Source of the DNA: Zygnema cylindricum
Lineage: Eukaryota; Streptophyta; Zygnematophyceae; Zygnematales; Zygnemataceae
Length of the DNA stretch: 64,000 nucleotides
Direction: 5' to 3'
Assembly: GCA_037447655.1 (NCBI GenBank)
Contig: JBBHKE010001611.1
Location: forward strand, 115,069-179,068
Shown piece after piece: positions 44,408 to 55,559 of this stretch. A program made the translations under genes and the position numbers. A model generated the notes under the pieces. That model did not search any database, was not told the DNA's origin, and was given only the letters and a program-made list of their open reading frames with translations. How positions within the stretch are numbered: the stretch's first letter is position 1; every line of letters starts with the position of its first letter.

Positions 44408-44970
44408 CAACCTTCTTAGTCCAAAGACCTAGAAGGTTGGAACAACATCATTCTTAACTAGGATTCAACCTACTTAGTCCAAAGACATAGAAGGTTGGAA
44501 CAACATTAGTATCAGCTTGATAGCTGACTAACACTACAAAAACATTTTTTTTTTTATATTTTTTGATAGTTAGAATATGTAAATTACCTTAAGTACAGTT
44601 TTTTGTTTTCCATCAAGCAACTTAGTCGAAGACCTAGATGGTTGCATAAACATCATTATCAGCTCAAAGGCTCACTAACATTACAATCACTTAATATTTA
44701 GTAATTTTCATTGTTCTTTATAATAAATTGATTACTTTGAGTACTTTTTTTTTTTTGTGATCTACCAACTTAGTCCTTTGACTTAGAAGGTTGCATAAAC
44801 TTGACTATCAGCTCGGAGGCTAACCAACATTACGAACACTTGTTTTCATTCATAATATTTGTTTGTTAAATAACATTGTTACTTTGAATATGTTTTTTTT
44901 TTGTTTTTTCGATCGACCAATTTAGTCTAAAGACTAACAAAGTTGTTGAACATCATTATTAGCTCAAAGG
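44408..44970. repeat. Five hairpin-bearing repeats
   Basis: Hairpin units at 44408-44439, 44466-44497, 44617-44645, 44765-44793 and 44917-44945. The type copy pairs CAACCTTCTTAGTC with GACCTAGAAGGTTG across a CAAA loop. Copies 1 and 2 are 58 bases apart; later ones are about 150 apart. Most are followed by TATCAGCT...AGCT(C/G)AC-type second inverted words and an AT-rich spacer. The core TTAGTC...GAC is kept in all five copies. Confidence 0.75.
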
Positions 44971-44992
44971 CAGACCAACATTACAAACATTG

Positions 44993-44995
<3 letters not shown>

Positions 44996-45029
<34 letters not shown>
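44996..45029. repeat. (AT)n microsatellite
   Basis: Pure AT run followed by a T run. Simple sequence in the AT-rich island. Confidence 0.95.
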
Positions 45030-45043
<14 letters not shown>

Positions 45044-46349
45044 AAATACAACACAAATACTTTGACTACTTTGTTTCGGTAATACTTGACTACTTTGTTT
45101 CGGTAATACTTGACTACTTTGTATTTTTTTATGTGACCAACATTAGAAATATTGGTTTTTTTTTGTTTTTGAAATACAATACAAATACTTTTAATATTTT
45201 GTTTTGGTGATACTTTGATTACTTTGTTTTTTTTATGATGTTACTTGGAAGAAAGCAAATATTACTTATATTTTTGTTTATGTGGAAAAACATGACAAAT
45301 ACTTTGTTTCTTATAGCCTAACAAATTTTAATGACTAAAAAACAAATTCTACAACCCTAATTAGGTATTAATCAAACCCCTATAACCCTTTTATCACGTA
45401 ATGATAATGTGTTAATCAAGCCCATAAAACCCTTACACACGTATCTTTGAGAAAAATAATATATATATATATATACTATATATATAAAAAAAAACAAAAA
45501 AAAAGTTTGTTGTCTTAATTCTAGAAAACAACAACACTCTAATAATATCGACGCTTGTTGAAATTGGACTCTTTTAAGTCTTTTCTTTTTCGTCACATTA
45601 AGTTGAGTAGTTGCTTTCAATCTATATATAAAAAAAAACCAAAGTTCAGATTTTGTATATGTTTTTAAAAAAACAAAAGCTAGGCGTCTGTATACATAAC
45701 TATTGTAACTATATGAGCTTTACCAGACAAATACATAACTATTATCCTTCTGAAAAAAATGAAACACAAGTTTATTAATTTTTGATTTTTGAAAGTGTAA
45801 TTTTTCAAAAAAATATAATTTATTTGTTAATTTTGATAATAAGAGATTTTTACCTTTAGTCGTTTAGGAATTATTGTAGCAGGTTTTTCAAAACCGTCCA
45901 TTTTGTAATTGAATTTGTTTTGAAATTTTAATAGGAAGACATGCATAACAAAAAAAAATTGTCATTTTTTTTTAAAGAATGTTAATTTTTTTTACATTTG
46001 TAGGAAAAACAAAATTTGAAATTGATCGTACCTTAACAATGAATGTTCCTTCATATGATTAAAAAATGGAATTTTTAAAGTTTTTTTTAACATTGTCGTC
46101 CATTGCTTGCAGGTGATTCCACTCAGGGCCAGTATTGTTAGGGAGAAGATCTTTCCATATCGAACTTCATTACCTATATGAAAAGAGTATTTTTTTTTTA
46201 GTTTTTAAAATATATGTTGATTATTTTTATTTAATAAGAGTGAATGATAAATGGTTTTATAATGTATAATCAATATAGAGCAAGATATTTTAATTCATCA
46301 GTTTTGATGAGAAATTTGATTTTTGCCTTTTGTCTGTCATTTTCACCAT
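45030..46349. other. AT-rich stretch, no gene
   Basis: Contains TTTGACTACTTTGTTTCGGTAATAC repeated three times near 45,060-45,125 and long T runs. No recognisable protein on either strand. Confidence 0.5.
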
Positions 46350-46510
46350 GAATATAATTGTTTCTTCAACAATGGTGAAATTACAGTGGGTACAGTGAAA
46401 ATTTTGTTTTCCGAATTTATCTCCGATTGTGAATGTAATTGTTTCTTCAACAATGGTGAAATTACAGTAGGTAAATGAAAATTTTGTTTTCCGAATTTAT
46501 CTCCAATTGT
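46350..46510. repeat. 81-bp tandem duplication
   Basis: GAATRTAATTGTTTCTTCAA through TTATCTCCRATTGT occurs twice, start to start 81 bases, inside a 71-codon minus-strand frame. Since 81 is 27 codons, the frame (46343-46558) stays open through both copies. The frame itself is not recognised. Confidence 0.85.
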
Positions 46511-47288
46511 GACTAGAGAATAACAAAAAAGGTAGCCATGGTCTTCTTTTGGTGTCATCCAACGATATCCTTAGATGAGCATGTGACAAATTTAACAAAA
46601 TCAAACCTTTACTTTGTGTTCTTGGTAGACATACTTGTTCAATTTCTTGGAACTTGATAGAATAGAAACCATATTTGGTTAGATGAAGAAAAAAAAAATG
46701 TGTATATATATATATATTAGTAATAAAAAATATAATAATATATAATCCAAGTTAATTAATTTAATTATATTTTAATAATTTTGTTTAAAATATTTTAACA
46801 AAAAATTACACTGCATCGAATAATTTAAAATTAGAATGATTTCAAAATAAATTATCAAAAAAACACAAAAAATACAAGTTTAAAACATACAAGTTTAAAT
46901 TATAATGAATTCAAAATAAGTTGTCCAAATTGTTCATTTGTTTATATTTATTTTCTGTTAATGGTTATAGAATATATTAAAAAAAAACATAATATTAAAT
47001 GTGGGTAGCTTTGTGTAAATAAAATACTTACCTTATAACATCAAGTGAGAGACCTTCAGTTCCCCTTTCCACCCCTTAACCAATTACTTGTGATATGGTG
47101 AAATTGTGAGTTACAAATCGAATTTGGAACTAAAAAAATAAAAAAAAAAAAATGTTATATTTTTTAATATAATACATTAATGATTATGTAGCAATGTGAT
47201 TTTAATAATTGTAAAAACAAATCAAAAGTTTTTGAACTTACTAGTGATAACTGAATTTTTTTTGACGGTTACATCGAACATCTGTTAT

Positions 47289-48224
47289 CTAAATCACAAC
47301 GTGGTTGTTTTGGAAGTTTTCACGGCTTACGAACATTGCTATTTCACCCCAAATATTTAACACTAGATTTGTTGTTTCGTCTTGAAGAATTAAAGCAATA
47401 TAGCTTTTGAAAATTCCTCCTTCATTCTTCCAAAATGTTATGTCCGTTTTTGAAAAAATAGTACCTTTGATATCCAAAACCTATTAATTAAAAAAGAACA
47501 TGTGGTACAAAAATTAGTATAAAGTGTTGTGATTTGGTGTTATTAAGTAATTATTTTTAATTTTCTCAGAGATTTTATTCTGGTATAATTTTTACATGAT
47601 GATGTTCAAAGTAAAATAAAAAGATAACTGCATCACCCCTTCATGTCCTTCGCTTCACTCAAAAATGGAGGGATTGGATAACTTTCAAAAAAAATTAGTC
47701 CCTCACTTGTTCTAATTTTGTTTTTACGCCCAATTTTAAATGATCAACCATTCCAAATTTTGCGTATCTGCCACAAAAAAAATCATAGATGTTTGTTATT
47801 AAAAAAAAAATACAACAAAATAAACTATATGATATATCAAAAAATAGAATTGCTCTTCATTAATGAATATTTATGAAAAATATTTTTGAATTTGGTGTTT
47901 TAAAAAATAATTTTTTATTGATTATGGTACGTTATTTTAGATTTCACCTCTGTAATTGAATTGACACGTATGTTTAAAAATTTACTAATTAAACTTTGAA
48001 AAAAACATGTGCTAACTTTTTTTTATCGTCACGATGTTTACTAAATAAATGGTTTATGAGTTTGTAGACTTTGGTTCTTTGAAAATTGCACATTTTTCTA
48101 AAACTGAATCAAAATCGCCTTCATTTGAAGCCCAACAATTTATGTTAACATGGGCCCCACTCTTATCATACATTGGAATTTGAAGCAAAAAATAACTTGG
48201 TCCTAATTGAAGATCAAACCCGAC
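47289..48224 (-). pseudogene. RPA70-like single-strand DNA-binding protein, two OB folds, broken
   Basis: The first OB part at 48224-48053 reads through FLLQIPMYDKSGAHVNINCW and DFDSVLEKCAIF, like RPA70 domain A. The second at 47477-47289 reads DIKGTIFSKTDITFW, SYIALILQDETTNLVLNIWG, like domain B with its LxDxT...LWG strand. They are separated by stops and about 570 bases. Helitrons of plants and some animals carry RPA-like genes, probably to bind single strands made during rolling-circle transfer. It could instead be a fragment of a captured host RPA gene. Similarity judged by eye. Confidence 0.6.
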
Positions 48225-48504
48225 ATAATGACATTTAAGTATCGTATAAAAATGACGTGAAACTATTGAAAAATTGTTTACTTTGATGAAAATTGTGTCG
48301 ACATCTTAGAAAAAAGGGAAAAAATAGTAAAATGCAAAAAGAAAATTAAGAGTAAACTAAAGCACGAAAGAAAAGTCATGACTGTTATTGGTTAACAAGT
48401 AACCAAAACATGTTAGTGGTTAACAAGTAACCAAAACATACCTCAACATTGGTTTTTTTAAAAACACAAATTGTTGTCGTTTCAATAGGTGAAATTTTGA
48501 ATAG

Positions 48505-48707
48505 TACACCGCGAATCGTTATTAGCGTTATGAACTCTATATCGGCACCCCAAAATTATGACATTAATACCTTAAATAGAATAAACTACACTATTTAAAG
48601 ACGTGGACCATAATCTGCCACGTCTCCTAGCACTAAATTAGAATGAATGACGCTAATTTTTTCTTTACACTAATAATTTCCCAACGCTAGTAACGATTCG
48701 CGGTGTA
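48505..48707. mobile_element. MITE, short form (203 bp)
   Basis: Perfectly recognisable ends TACACCGCGAATCGTTATTAGCG and the inverted ACGATTCGCGGTGTA. Internal GAACTCTATATCGGCACCCC and TAAATAGAATAAACTACACT match the long copies, so this is a deletion derivative. TA at both tips may be the target duplication. It lies between the endonuclease and RPA parts of the Helitron relic. Confidence 0.85.
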
Positions 48708-49269
48708 GTTGTTGTACATTGTAATTTGATCCCTGTGAAAAAATGGAAAAAAACAAATTAATGATATTATTATATTACTTTAAAAACAAAAAATATAATG
48801 AATACATTGAATTTTTTTTAATAATACAATGATTTTTTACCTTTGTAAATTGAGAAGTAATCTCTGACGATAGAGTCATTATTGAACTTGGCAAATTATT
48901 ATAGGAAGGTGAACCATGAGAATGAACTTCAATATTATAAAAAGAATGAAATGTTGTCTCAATCATTTAACTACATCGTTAAGGTAAGTTGAAAGACTTG
49001 GTAGTTCCATGGAAAATGAAGGTGAAACCAAAACTTCATCCACTACATTTTGAACTTTTAAATCTAAGCTATCCATCTCTTAAAAAAAAAACAATAATTA
49101 GTAAAAACACAAAAAAAACTTAATCTCATATCATGGTAATACTTGATGCTTTCATACTTCTTTTTTTACCACCAATTTTTTTTTGCATTTGAAAATCTGC
49201 AAAAATCAAAGATTTAAATGAAATAGATGTCTATTAGTACTAAAAAAACTGCATTAATGTAAATTAATG

Positions 49270-49905
49270 AAAAAAGGTTTATGATCACTCCAATATGCCT
49301 CTTAAACTAAACAAAAAATTTAAAATCTGTTCTTTTTATTTATGTTAGTCCATAAATGATCAATGACGGTGTTCTATATATTTGTATATTCTATAATAAG
49401 TTGTTGAAACCCATAACTATGTAGACTTGTTGAAAAATTAGATTTTGTTTTTTTTTAAATTTCATTTGTTATATCAAAGTTAAAATCCCCAATAATTAGA
49501 GTGTTTTCTTTAAAGAATAGTTTTAAACATCTAATCATATTTTGCTATAAATTACGTAATTTGAATGAAATTAGGGATCGATATACAACAAAAATATATA
49601 ATAATTGATCTTTATCCCCTACACAATATTTTAAAAAACCCATTGCAAAGAATTAGAAGAAAACTCATCTATAGTTTCAATTGGTTTTTAAAAAAAATGA
49701 TAATTCTTTGACGAGATCTTAACAGTAAGATTGTAGGGAGGGCATTAATCGTGTGAAATTTATAGCCAAAATCTTCAACACAAGAAGCCTCAACATCTAT
49801 CATCAACCAAATTTTTACAAAGATCAATAAATCACATTGTGATAAATTTACAAAAGATTTATTTTTTTGTACATTTTTATTTAATGATCTTACATTTTGA
49901 TACAT
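49270..49905 (-). pseudogene. EEP (AP-endonuclease-like) domain of the Helitron relic
   Basis: Starts YQNVRSLNKN (the N/R-S-L-N start typical of LINE-type endonucleases), then DLLIFVKIWL (usual E-T-W-L), a GDFNFDI motif near 49,490, IDHLWTN near 49,360 and WSDHKP near 49,275. These are the successive catalytic motifs of the exonuclease-endonuclease-phosphatase fold. Several stops interrupt it, and the E of ETWL reads K. Position right after the helicase C-terminus supports a Helentron-type fusion and argues against a separate LINE. No reverse transcriptase follows, which excludes a LINE. Confidence 0.75.
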
Positions 49906-50955
49906 AATTTGAAGATTATTATCATTTTTTTTGGTAAAGATAATGGATCTAAAACCAATTGTTTACTACAACGTAAACTTAACATTTTTTCTTTTCCATC
50001 ATAAAATACATTTATATGATTTTCATTCAAATTATCAATAAACAAATTAATAAAAGTAGGAAAACGATTTAATCCTACGTAATGAATACCATGATCTTTG
50101 TGTTCAACTAAATTAAGAACACTTTCTAGTAATGTTCGACTTTGGGATCTATGAACTTTTATAGCAATAATGGGGTTTAACGGAAATTGTTTTCTTTGTA
50201 TGTCAATATTTTTTTCTAAAATATTAAATGATTTAGTAACTCGAGTAATAAGAGTCTATCATTTAGAAATAAATTATTTGAAATTTGGGTTTTTTACCAC
50301 ATCACGAGTTTTATAACCAACTCGATTATTTTCAAAATTAACCCAAACCATTGTTACATCATTATCTATTTTTGTGAAATGACAAAGTTCCCCATCAACA
50401 CCGTTTGTAAGCCCATCATTAATTCAATATTTAAACAAACTTCCAATTTCATACCTATTTTAAATCTCAACTGTTTTTTTAATTGTTGCTTCATTTTTTT
50501 TTTATTAAATGCATCAGATAAAAATGTTAAAGTCTTAGTTTCATCTCTTTTTTATTTTTTATCAAGAGCATCGATTATAAATCCATCAGATTTTAATTGA
50601 TTCATAAACATATTCATTATGTTTATTAACTAAATTATTTAATAATAAAAAAATGGGCATCTCTATTAAAGGTTTTTTTTTTCATGTTTTTTTAATTATT
50701 TAATATCATATATAGTATGGTTACCTTCCCTTAGTCTATTTAGTAATTCTGCAAAAAAAATCTCATCTTTTTGTCTCATAATTTTTTTTAATTTAAATAT
50801 TTTAAAATTTGATTTCCATAAATTTTTATTTAAATCTGAGTAAAGAACACGAGGATCCTCAAAATTAAAACCATCACCAATATGTCTTAATTGAAAAAGA
50901 TCACCGCATGTAATAATGTGGAAACCCCCTAAATGAATATTTTTTTTACTCATTA

Positions 50956-51013
50956 GTTCCCTCAAACGAAAATCAATTGAATTAGTTCCCTCAAACGAAA
51001 ATCAATTGAATGA
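50956..51013. repeat. 29-bp tandem duplication in the helicase relic
   Basis: GTTCCCTCAAACGAAAATCA repeats at 50956 and 50985. The 29-base step is not a multiple of three and breaks the helicase frame. Confidence 0.85.
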
Positions 51014-51235
51014 AACATCTTACCACTAACCATAGAAACTTCATCAATAATAATCACTTTAATACTCGCTATTTAGAAATCAATGTGTTTATTTTATCAA
51101 AAGTTAAACTTGATGTAGACATTGATTCTTTAGGTAGAATATGTAAACCACTATGACAACTATTAATATTAATTTGAAAAGCAGTTATTTTTGAAAGGGG
51201 TAATCGTAATACTGAAGACTTATCAAAATCTTCAT

Positions 51236-51414
51236 TATTTTTATTTATAAATTTTTTTACAATAGACTCATACAGTGTGTTCATCAATAACGATTTACCA
51301 GCACCAGCTCCACCAGTTAAAAGCAATTTTTATTTATAAATTTTTTTACAATAGACTCATACAGTGTGTTCATCAATAACGATTTACCAGCACCAGCTCC
51401 ACCAGTTAAAAGCA
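51236..51414. repeat. 89-bp tandem duplication covering Walker A
   Basis: TTATTTATAAATTTTTTTAC through CCAGTTAAAAGCA occurs twice, almost identical, 89 bases apart. Each copy codes GGAGAGKSLLMNTLYESIV on the minus strand. The step is not a multiple of three. Confidence 0.9.
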
Positions 51415-52699
51415 CACGTAACGGTTCAGAAAAACGCCGAATTTTTTGTATAACATGATAAAAAATAATATTTGTTTAGTGTTTAAAAAGCGAGCCATTC
51501 TTCTAAATTCATTATCAGAACGCATTTCACTGTTAGTAACAAACCGAGGAATTGAAACATATGGATTCATTTGAAGGTGCAAACCAATATTAAATTCATC
51601 ACGCAAATTTTCTTCATCGACTTGATTATCATTCAGTACTTCATCATCTCTTTCGTCAACTTTAAGATCACTTAAAACCCCTTTTTCTAAATTACTCCAA
51701 TCAATTTTTTCAGCCTCAAATGCAAACTTAATAGTCTCTATGTCATCCAAATACATTTAATGCATAACTTCAATAAAGTTTCGATCAAGCATTGTGTTTT
51801 CATCACGCCATAGTACATACAATATAAGTCCACATTGTTTAAAATCATCTTTTGCATCTTTATTAAAACGTTTATAATATCACGCTATATATGGTGTTTT
51901 TATAATTTATAATATTTTTTCCATTTAGACAAATTATGACCATAAAAATTATCATTCATATATTCTATAATTTTATCCTCGACAAGTTCATCAGCAATAT
52001 CTTTAGCATCATAGTTTTTTATTAAATTAGTCGAAGAAATTTTATCATTCAAAGCAGCAAAACAGACTAAACAAACATTTTCTAAACAATTTGGACGTAA
52101 AATATATCGTTCTAATAAAGCATTTGGTTTAGCAACATTAGTATCATCTTTATCCATTTGTTCTAATTCAGAAAACGATTTTATCAAACACACCCTATCT
52201 TTAGGTTTATTGGTATTAATGTAAACAGTACCTCTTGAACTATTTTTTAACGGTAACCCTAACAAAATGTAACAAGCTTCTTGTGCTGACACTTAATGTG
52301 CAGAAATAAAATTAGTGCCAATTAGTTTAAATTGTTTTTTTATATTTAGATTCCCATTTCGAGCTTCATTACAAGTTTTTCCCATTATGTTACTCATCCG
52401 TCGTTATTTTTTCATCATATAACTAATAACATACTTAGCACCCGCAAAGTGGTCTAATTAAAATTGTATATCCATATTAGCTTGCTAAAATGATAAATCT
52501 TTAATATTATAAGCATTTATTTTACATTCATCAAGATTACGTTTGATAAATATAGTAGGTTTATGTATAATACAACGAATAACATCAAATACTCATTCTT
52601 ATTTAAACTAAATTTAATTAACATATCGTCAAAAGACATTTGACAATCAAAAGTAACACCAAAATTTATAACCAATCATGGATTTGCTTCCATGTCTTT

Positions 52700-53690
52700 T
52701 TTGCTTAACCTACATCAATAATATCATATTCCTGTATAGGATCTAAGATTACCGATTACTCTTCTATACATTGGAAGAATAGGGTAAGCAAAACGACAAG
52801 GATAATATGTTTTGTTTTTTCTCAAGCAATATATTTTTTCGATATTTATGGATTTGGACACTTATTAAAGACTCATTAACTTCATCTTTTGAACAAGTAA
52901 TATATAAATCAATAAAAGCAATAATTTTAGCTTTATCTAAAACACCTAAAGAGTAAATTAAATTTTGAAATGTATTAACATAACAAATTAAACGTGTATA
53001 AGGAGATTCTCAATTTTTGAACTCATCGATTCTAAACCAATCAGTTAGACCCCTTATAACTTTATAATAGTTTCTAAAAACTGAATTAAAAAATAATTTA
53101 ATTGTATATCGGTAATAATAAGAACAAGTTACAAAATCTAAACGAACTAATCAATATATTACATCAAAACTTAAATTTTTAGCCTTCTATGAAGATATTA
53201 TTTTATTATCAATAGTTTTCGACAAAATTTGGTGTAATTCATACCATTTCGTATCTGCCATAGAGAATGACATAAAGAAAGTAGGTCTACGAAGTTTTCT
53301 AAACATTGAAAATATATCACTTTTAGTTGCTGTCCAATATTGAGGTGTTCCTCTAATTTTATTCAATTGTTGATATTAAAAATCATTTTGAAAAAATTAT
53401 AACATTTTTAATTCATTAAGCAGATAACCAATATTGATTTTATTTTCATTTAAATGTTTTAAAGAACTTTTTCTTAATTTTATGTGTATAACATTACAAA
53501 TTTGACCGAGTTGATGCCTACGAAGTTTAAAAATAATTTAAAAAATAACAAACTACACGACGGTTAACATTACGCTGTACCCACTTGCATACATCTCTAT
53601 ATATAGCATTTTTTTGTAGTTTGTCATTTAATGAAATTCTAGCTTCTCCACAAACAACAAATATAGATCCATGAAAAGCTCCTCACGGTA
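52700..53690 (-). pseudogene. Helitron N domain and degenerate Rep
   Basis: Reads HQLGQICNVIHIKLRK, then IRGTPQYWTATKSDIFSMF, RPTFFMSFSMADTKWYEL near 53,340-53,240, the standard Helitron-like N-domain block. The later DWFRIDEFKN-stop-ESPYTRLICYVN near 53,040-52,985 lines up with the usual DYFxRxEFQxRGSPHIHxL region; both His of the HUH metal site read Tyr and Arg. So the nickase is dead. Stops are scattered throughout. Confidence 0.75.
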
Positions 53691-53700
53691 TACTCCATAC

Positions 53701-55306
53701 GCTTTTGTACGTACGGTCGAATACCTTCAATATGATATTTTCTTCTTCCCTACGATCGTATGTTTCCGCAGGGTGCTCTCCAATACAACAGACAGTCGGG
53801 TATAAGTTCATCGTCGATGACAAATTAAAATACAAAAATAAACAAAGATAACGGATTAGTAGGGGGTATATGGGCTTGACAAATATAACGTGAAAAATAG
53901 GGAAAAACAGAGAGACTAAAGAAGTATGTCATATTCAGAGATTGCAATGAAATATATAGAGACATAGCGACATAATCATGGTGTATGGTTAACGACCATG
54001 CAGATAAATAAGGCGGAGGGGCGAGAAGGGAAAAAATATGGAAGAGGGAGTGACAAAAAATTTGGGATGGCACGAGAGACGAAAGTGGGGGGAAATGATA
54101 AATGATAGATCGAAAGAGTTAGATAACAAGATGGAGAGCGAAGATGAGAGGGAAATAAGTGTGGAAGGATGAGCAAATATTTAAGAGGGAAGAAGGGTAG
54201 AATTACCGGTGAGGTAGTGAGAGACGAACTAAGAGGGACACGGAACGAAAAATAGAGTAAAATGGGGAAAAAGGAGGCAGAAAGAAAAACAGAGAAAGGA
54301 TAGGAGACAAAATGAGGGAGAGAGAGAGTAGGAAAAAGAGAATAAGAGAGAAGAGTAAAGAAAGGGAATGTGAAAAAATGTGGGAGATGGACAATTTGTA
54401 GAGAGAGAGAGGTTAAGGGATAAAGAGGAAGAGAGAATGAAGGAGGAAGAATAAAGAGATAGAGAGCGCATGAGAGATGAATAAACATGCTGAGTTGCAC
54501 ACTTAGCGACGATGTTGGCTTGGACATGTTGTTCTGCCATATTAGAGTCTACCCTACTAGTGTTGTAAACACTAAAAAGAGGTATAGATTACTGGATGCG
54601 CAACACTAAGCGAGGCGGCGGGGCGATGATCCGCATCCTGCCCAAAAAATGGCGACGTCGTGTAAAAATGGATGTGCGAGACTCAAAAGCCTGCCACCGG
54701 GAAATGAGGATGTGGTTGAGATTTTTCTGACCACAAAATATTTTCTTTGTGTTTTGTCCGCATATGCCGTTGGTTTGTTATCAGTTCTCGTTTTCAAGGC
54801 GCCGCGTTTTTTCAATTCTAAATTCTGTAACTTCACTCTAATATTTACACTATATGACACTAATTTGTTGTCGTTTTGAGAAACATAACCCATTTTAAAG
54901 TCGAATTTTACTCTAATAAGCATCTCTTTCGTTTAAAGGTTTGGTATTGCCGTTATGTTTCATTTTGACCCTTTAATAATGTAAATATATACTCTATTAA
55001 TCTCGCCGGATCTCAAATAGAGTTAAAAAAGCACCATATTATACTTAAATTTCCGTGACTATCAACATGTGTAAGTATGCAACACTACGTTTACGTAACA
55101 TGGACAATTTTAGCATGTGCACATGTTATCCGTTCACACTGTCACACACAAAAACGGACGTTTGAATGTATGCGAACGCCTATTTTACAAACTTGACTCC
55201 ACTATTTTTCTAAACGCAGCTTTGTATGCGACAGACATAAGTTAACCACAATTTCCGGACGGATTTTGGTAACGAAGTACACTGTTGTACGAACAAACTA
55301 CGTCCG
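53701..55306. other. Spacer with purine-rich tract, no gene
   Basis: 53,960-54,540 is dominated by GAGAGA/GGGA-type purine runs on the plus strand, and long minus-strand Ser/Leu/Pro-rich frames there are composition artefacts. 54,600-55,306 shows nothing recognisable. Composition returns to less AT-rich from about 53,640. Confidence 0.55.
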
Positions 55307-55477
55307 TACACCACATTATTCATGAATCCATTACGGTATTACCATTGACGCTAATTTACTTGAACCATAATTAACGTCAAAGATAAATTAAATTCATTTG
55401 CTGTATTTCGGGTATCAATGTCAAAATTTTGGGGTGCCGATATAGCGTACATAAGGTTAATAACGATTCACAGTGTA
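55307..55477 (-). mobile_element. Half copy of the long MITE family
   Basis: Inverted orientation. Right edge complete (TTAATAACGATTCACAGTGTA). Internal GGGGTGCCGATATAGCGTAC and CGTCCGTACACCACATTATT match, inverted, the left half of 25,954-26,525. The other half is missing. Confidence 0.7.
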
Positions 55478-55559
55478 CCGTGCAGAGCCATAAATTCAGT
55501 GATGGCGTCACGTAAGATGTTCGTACATAATATATACAGTACTATCGCATTATACATGG

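Larger units (their letters stand above)
50000..52292 (-). pseudogene. Pif1-like helicase of the Helitron relic
   Basis: Frame 52292-51900 has the Helitron block SAQEACYILLGLPL, RPNCLENVCLVCFAALND. Frame 51756-51406 has MNPYVSIPRF and a partial lead-in to the helicase. Walker A is LLTGGAGAGKS at about 51,320. Frame 50965-50696 has ITCGDLFQL, IMRQKDEIFFAELLNRLREG. Degenerate continuation near 50,450-50,000 gives DGLTNGVDGELC, VWVNFE, VHRSQSRTL and HYVGLNR, the last SF1 motifs. Two tandem duplications (89 and 29 bases) and stops break it. Confidence 0.82.
47200..53700 (-). mobile_element. Helitron/Helentron-like rolling-circle transposon relic
   Basis: Minus-strand order: Helitron-type N domain and Rep region (53,690-52,700), Pif1-type helicase (52,292-50,000), EEP endonuclease (49,905-49,270), two RPA-type OB folds (48,224-47,289). 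Rep plus Pif1 helicase is unique to Helitrons; an endonuclease fused after the helicase is the mark of the Helentron/Helitron2 branch. Every domain carries stops, duplications or frame breaks, so it is dead. Ends were not found: no clean CTRR-hairpin end on the right side of the minus strand, so the limits given are those of the coding parts. Base composition is far more AT-rich than the flanking genes. Confidence 0.8.

Noticed and set aside
49270-49905. Separate LINE retrotransposon
   Set aside because: Only the endonuclease is present, with no reverse transcriptase downstream, and it directly follows the helicase C-terminal motifs.
53976-54527. 183-codon minus-strand frame rich in Ser, Leu and Pro
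   Set aside because: Composition artefact of GAGA-type simple sequence.
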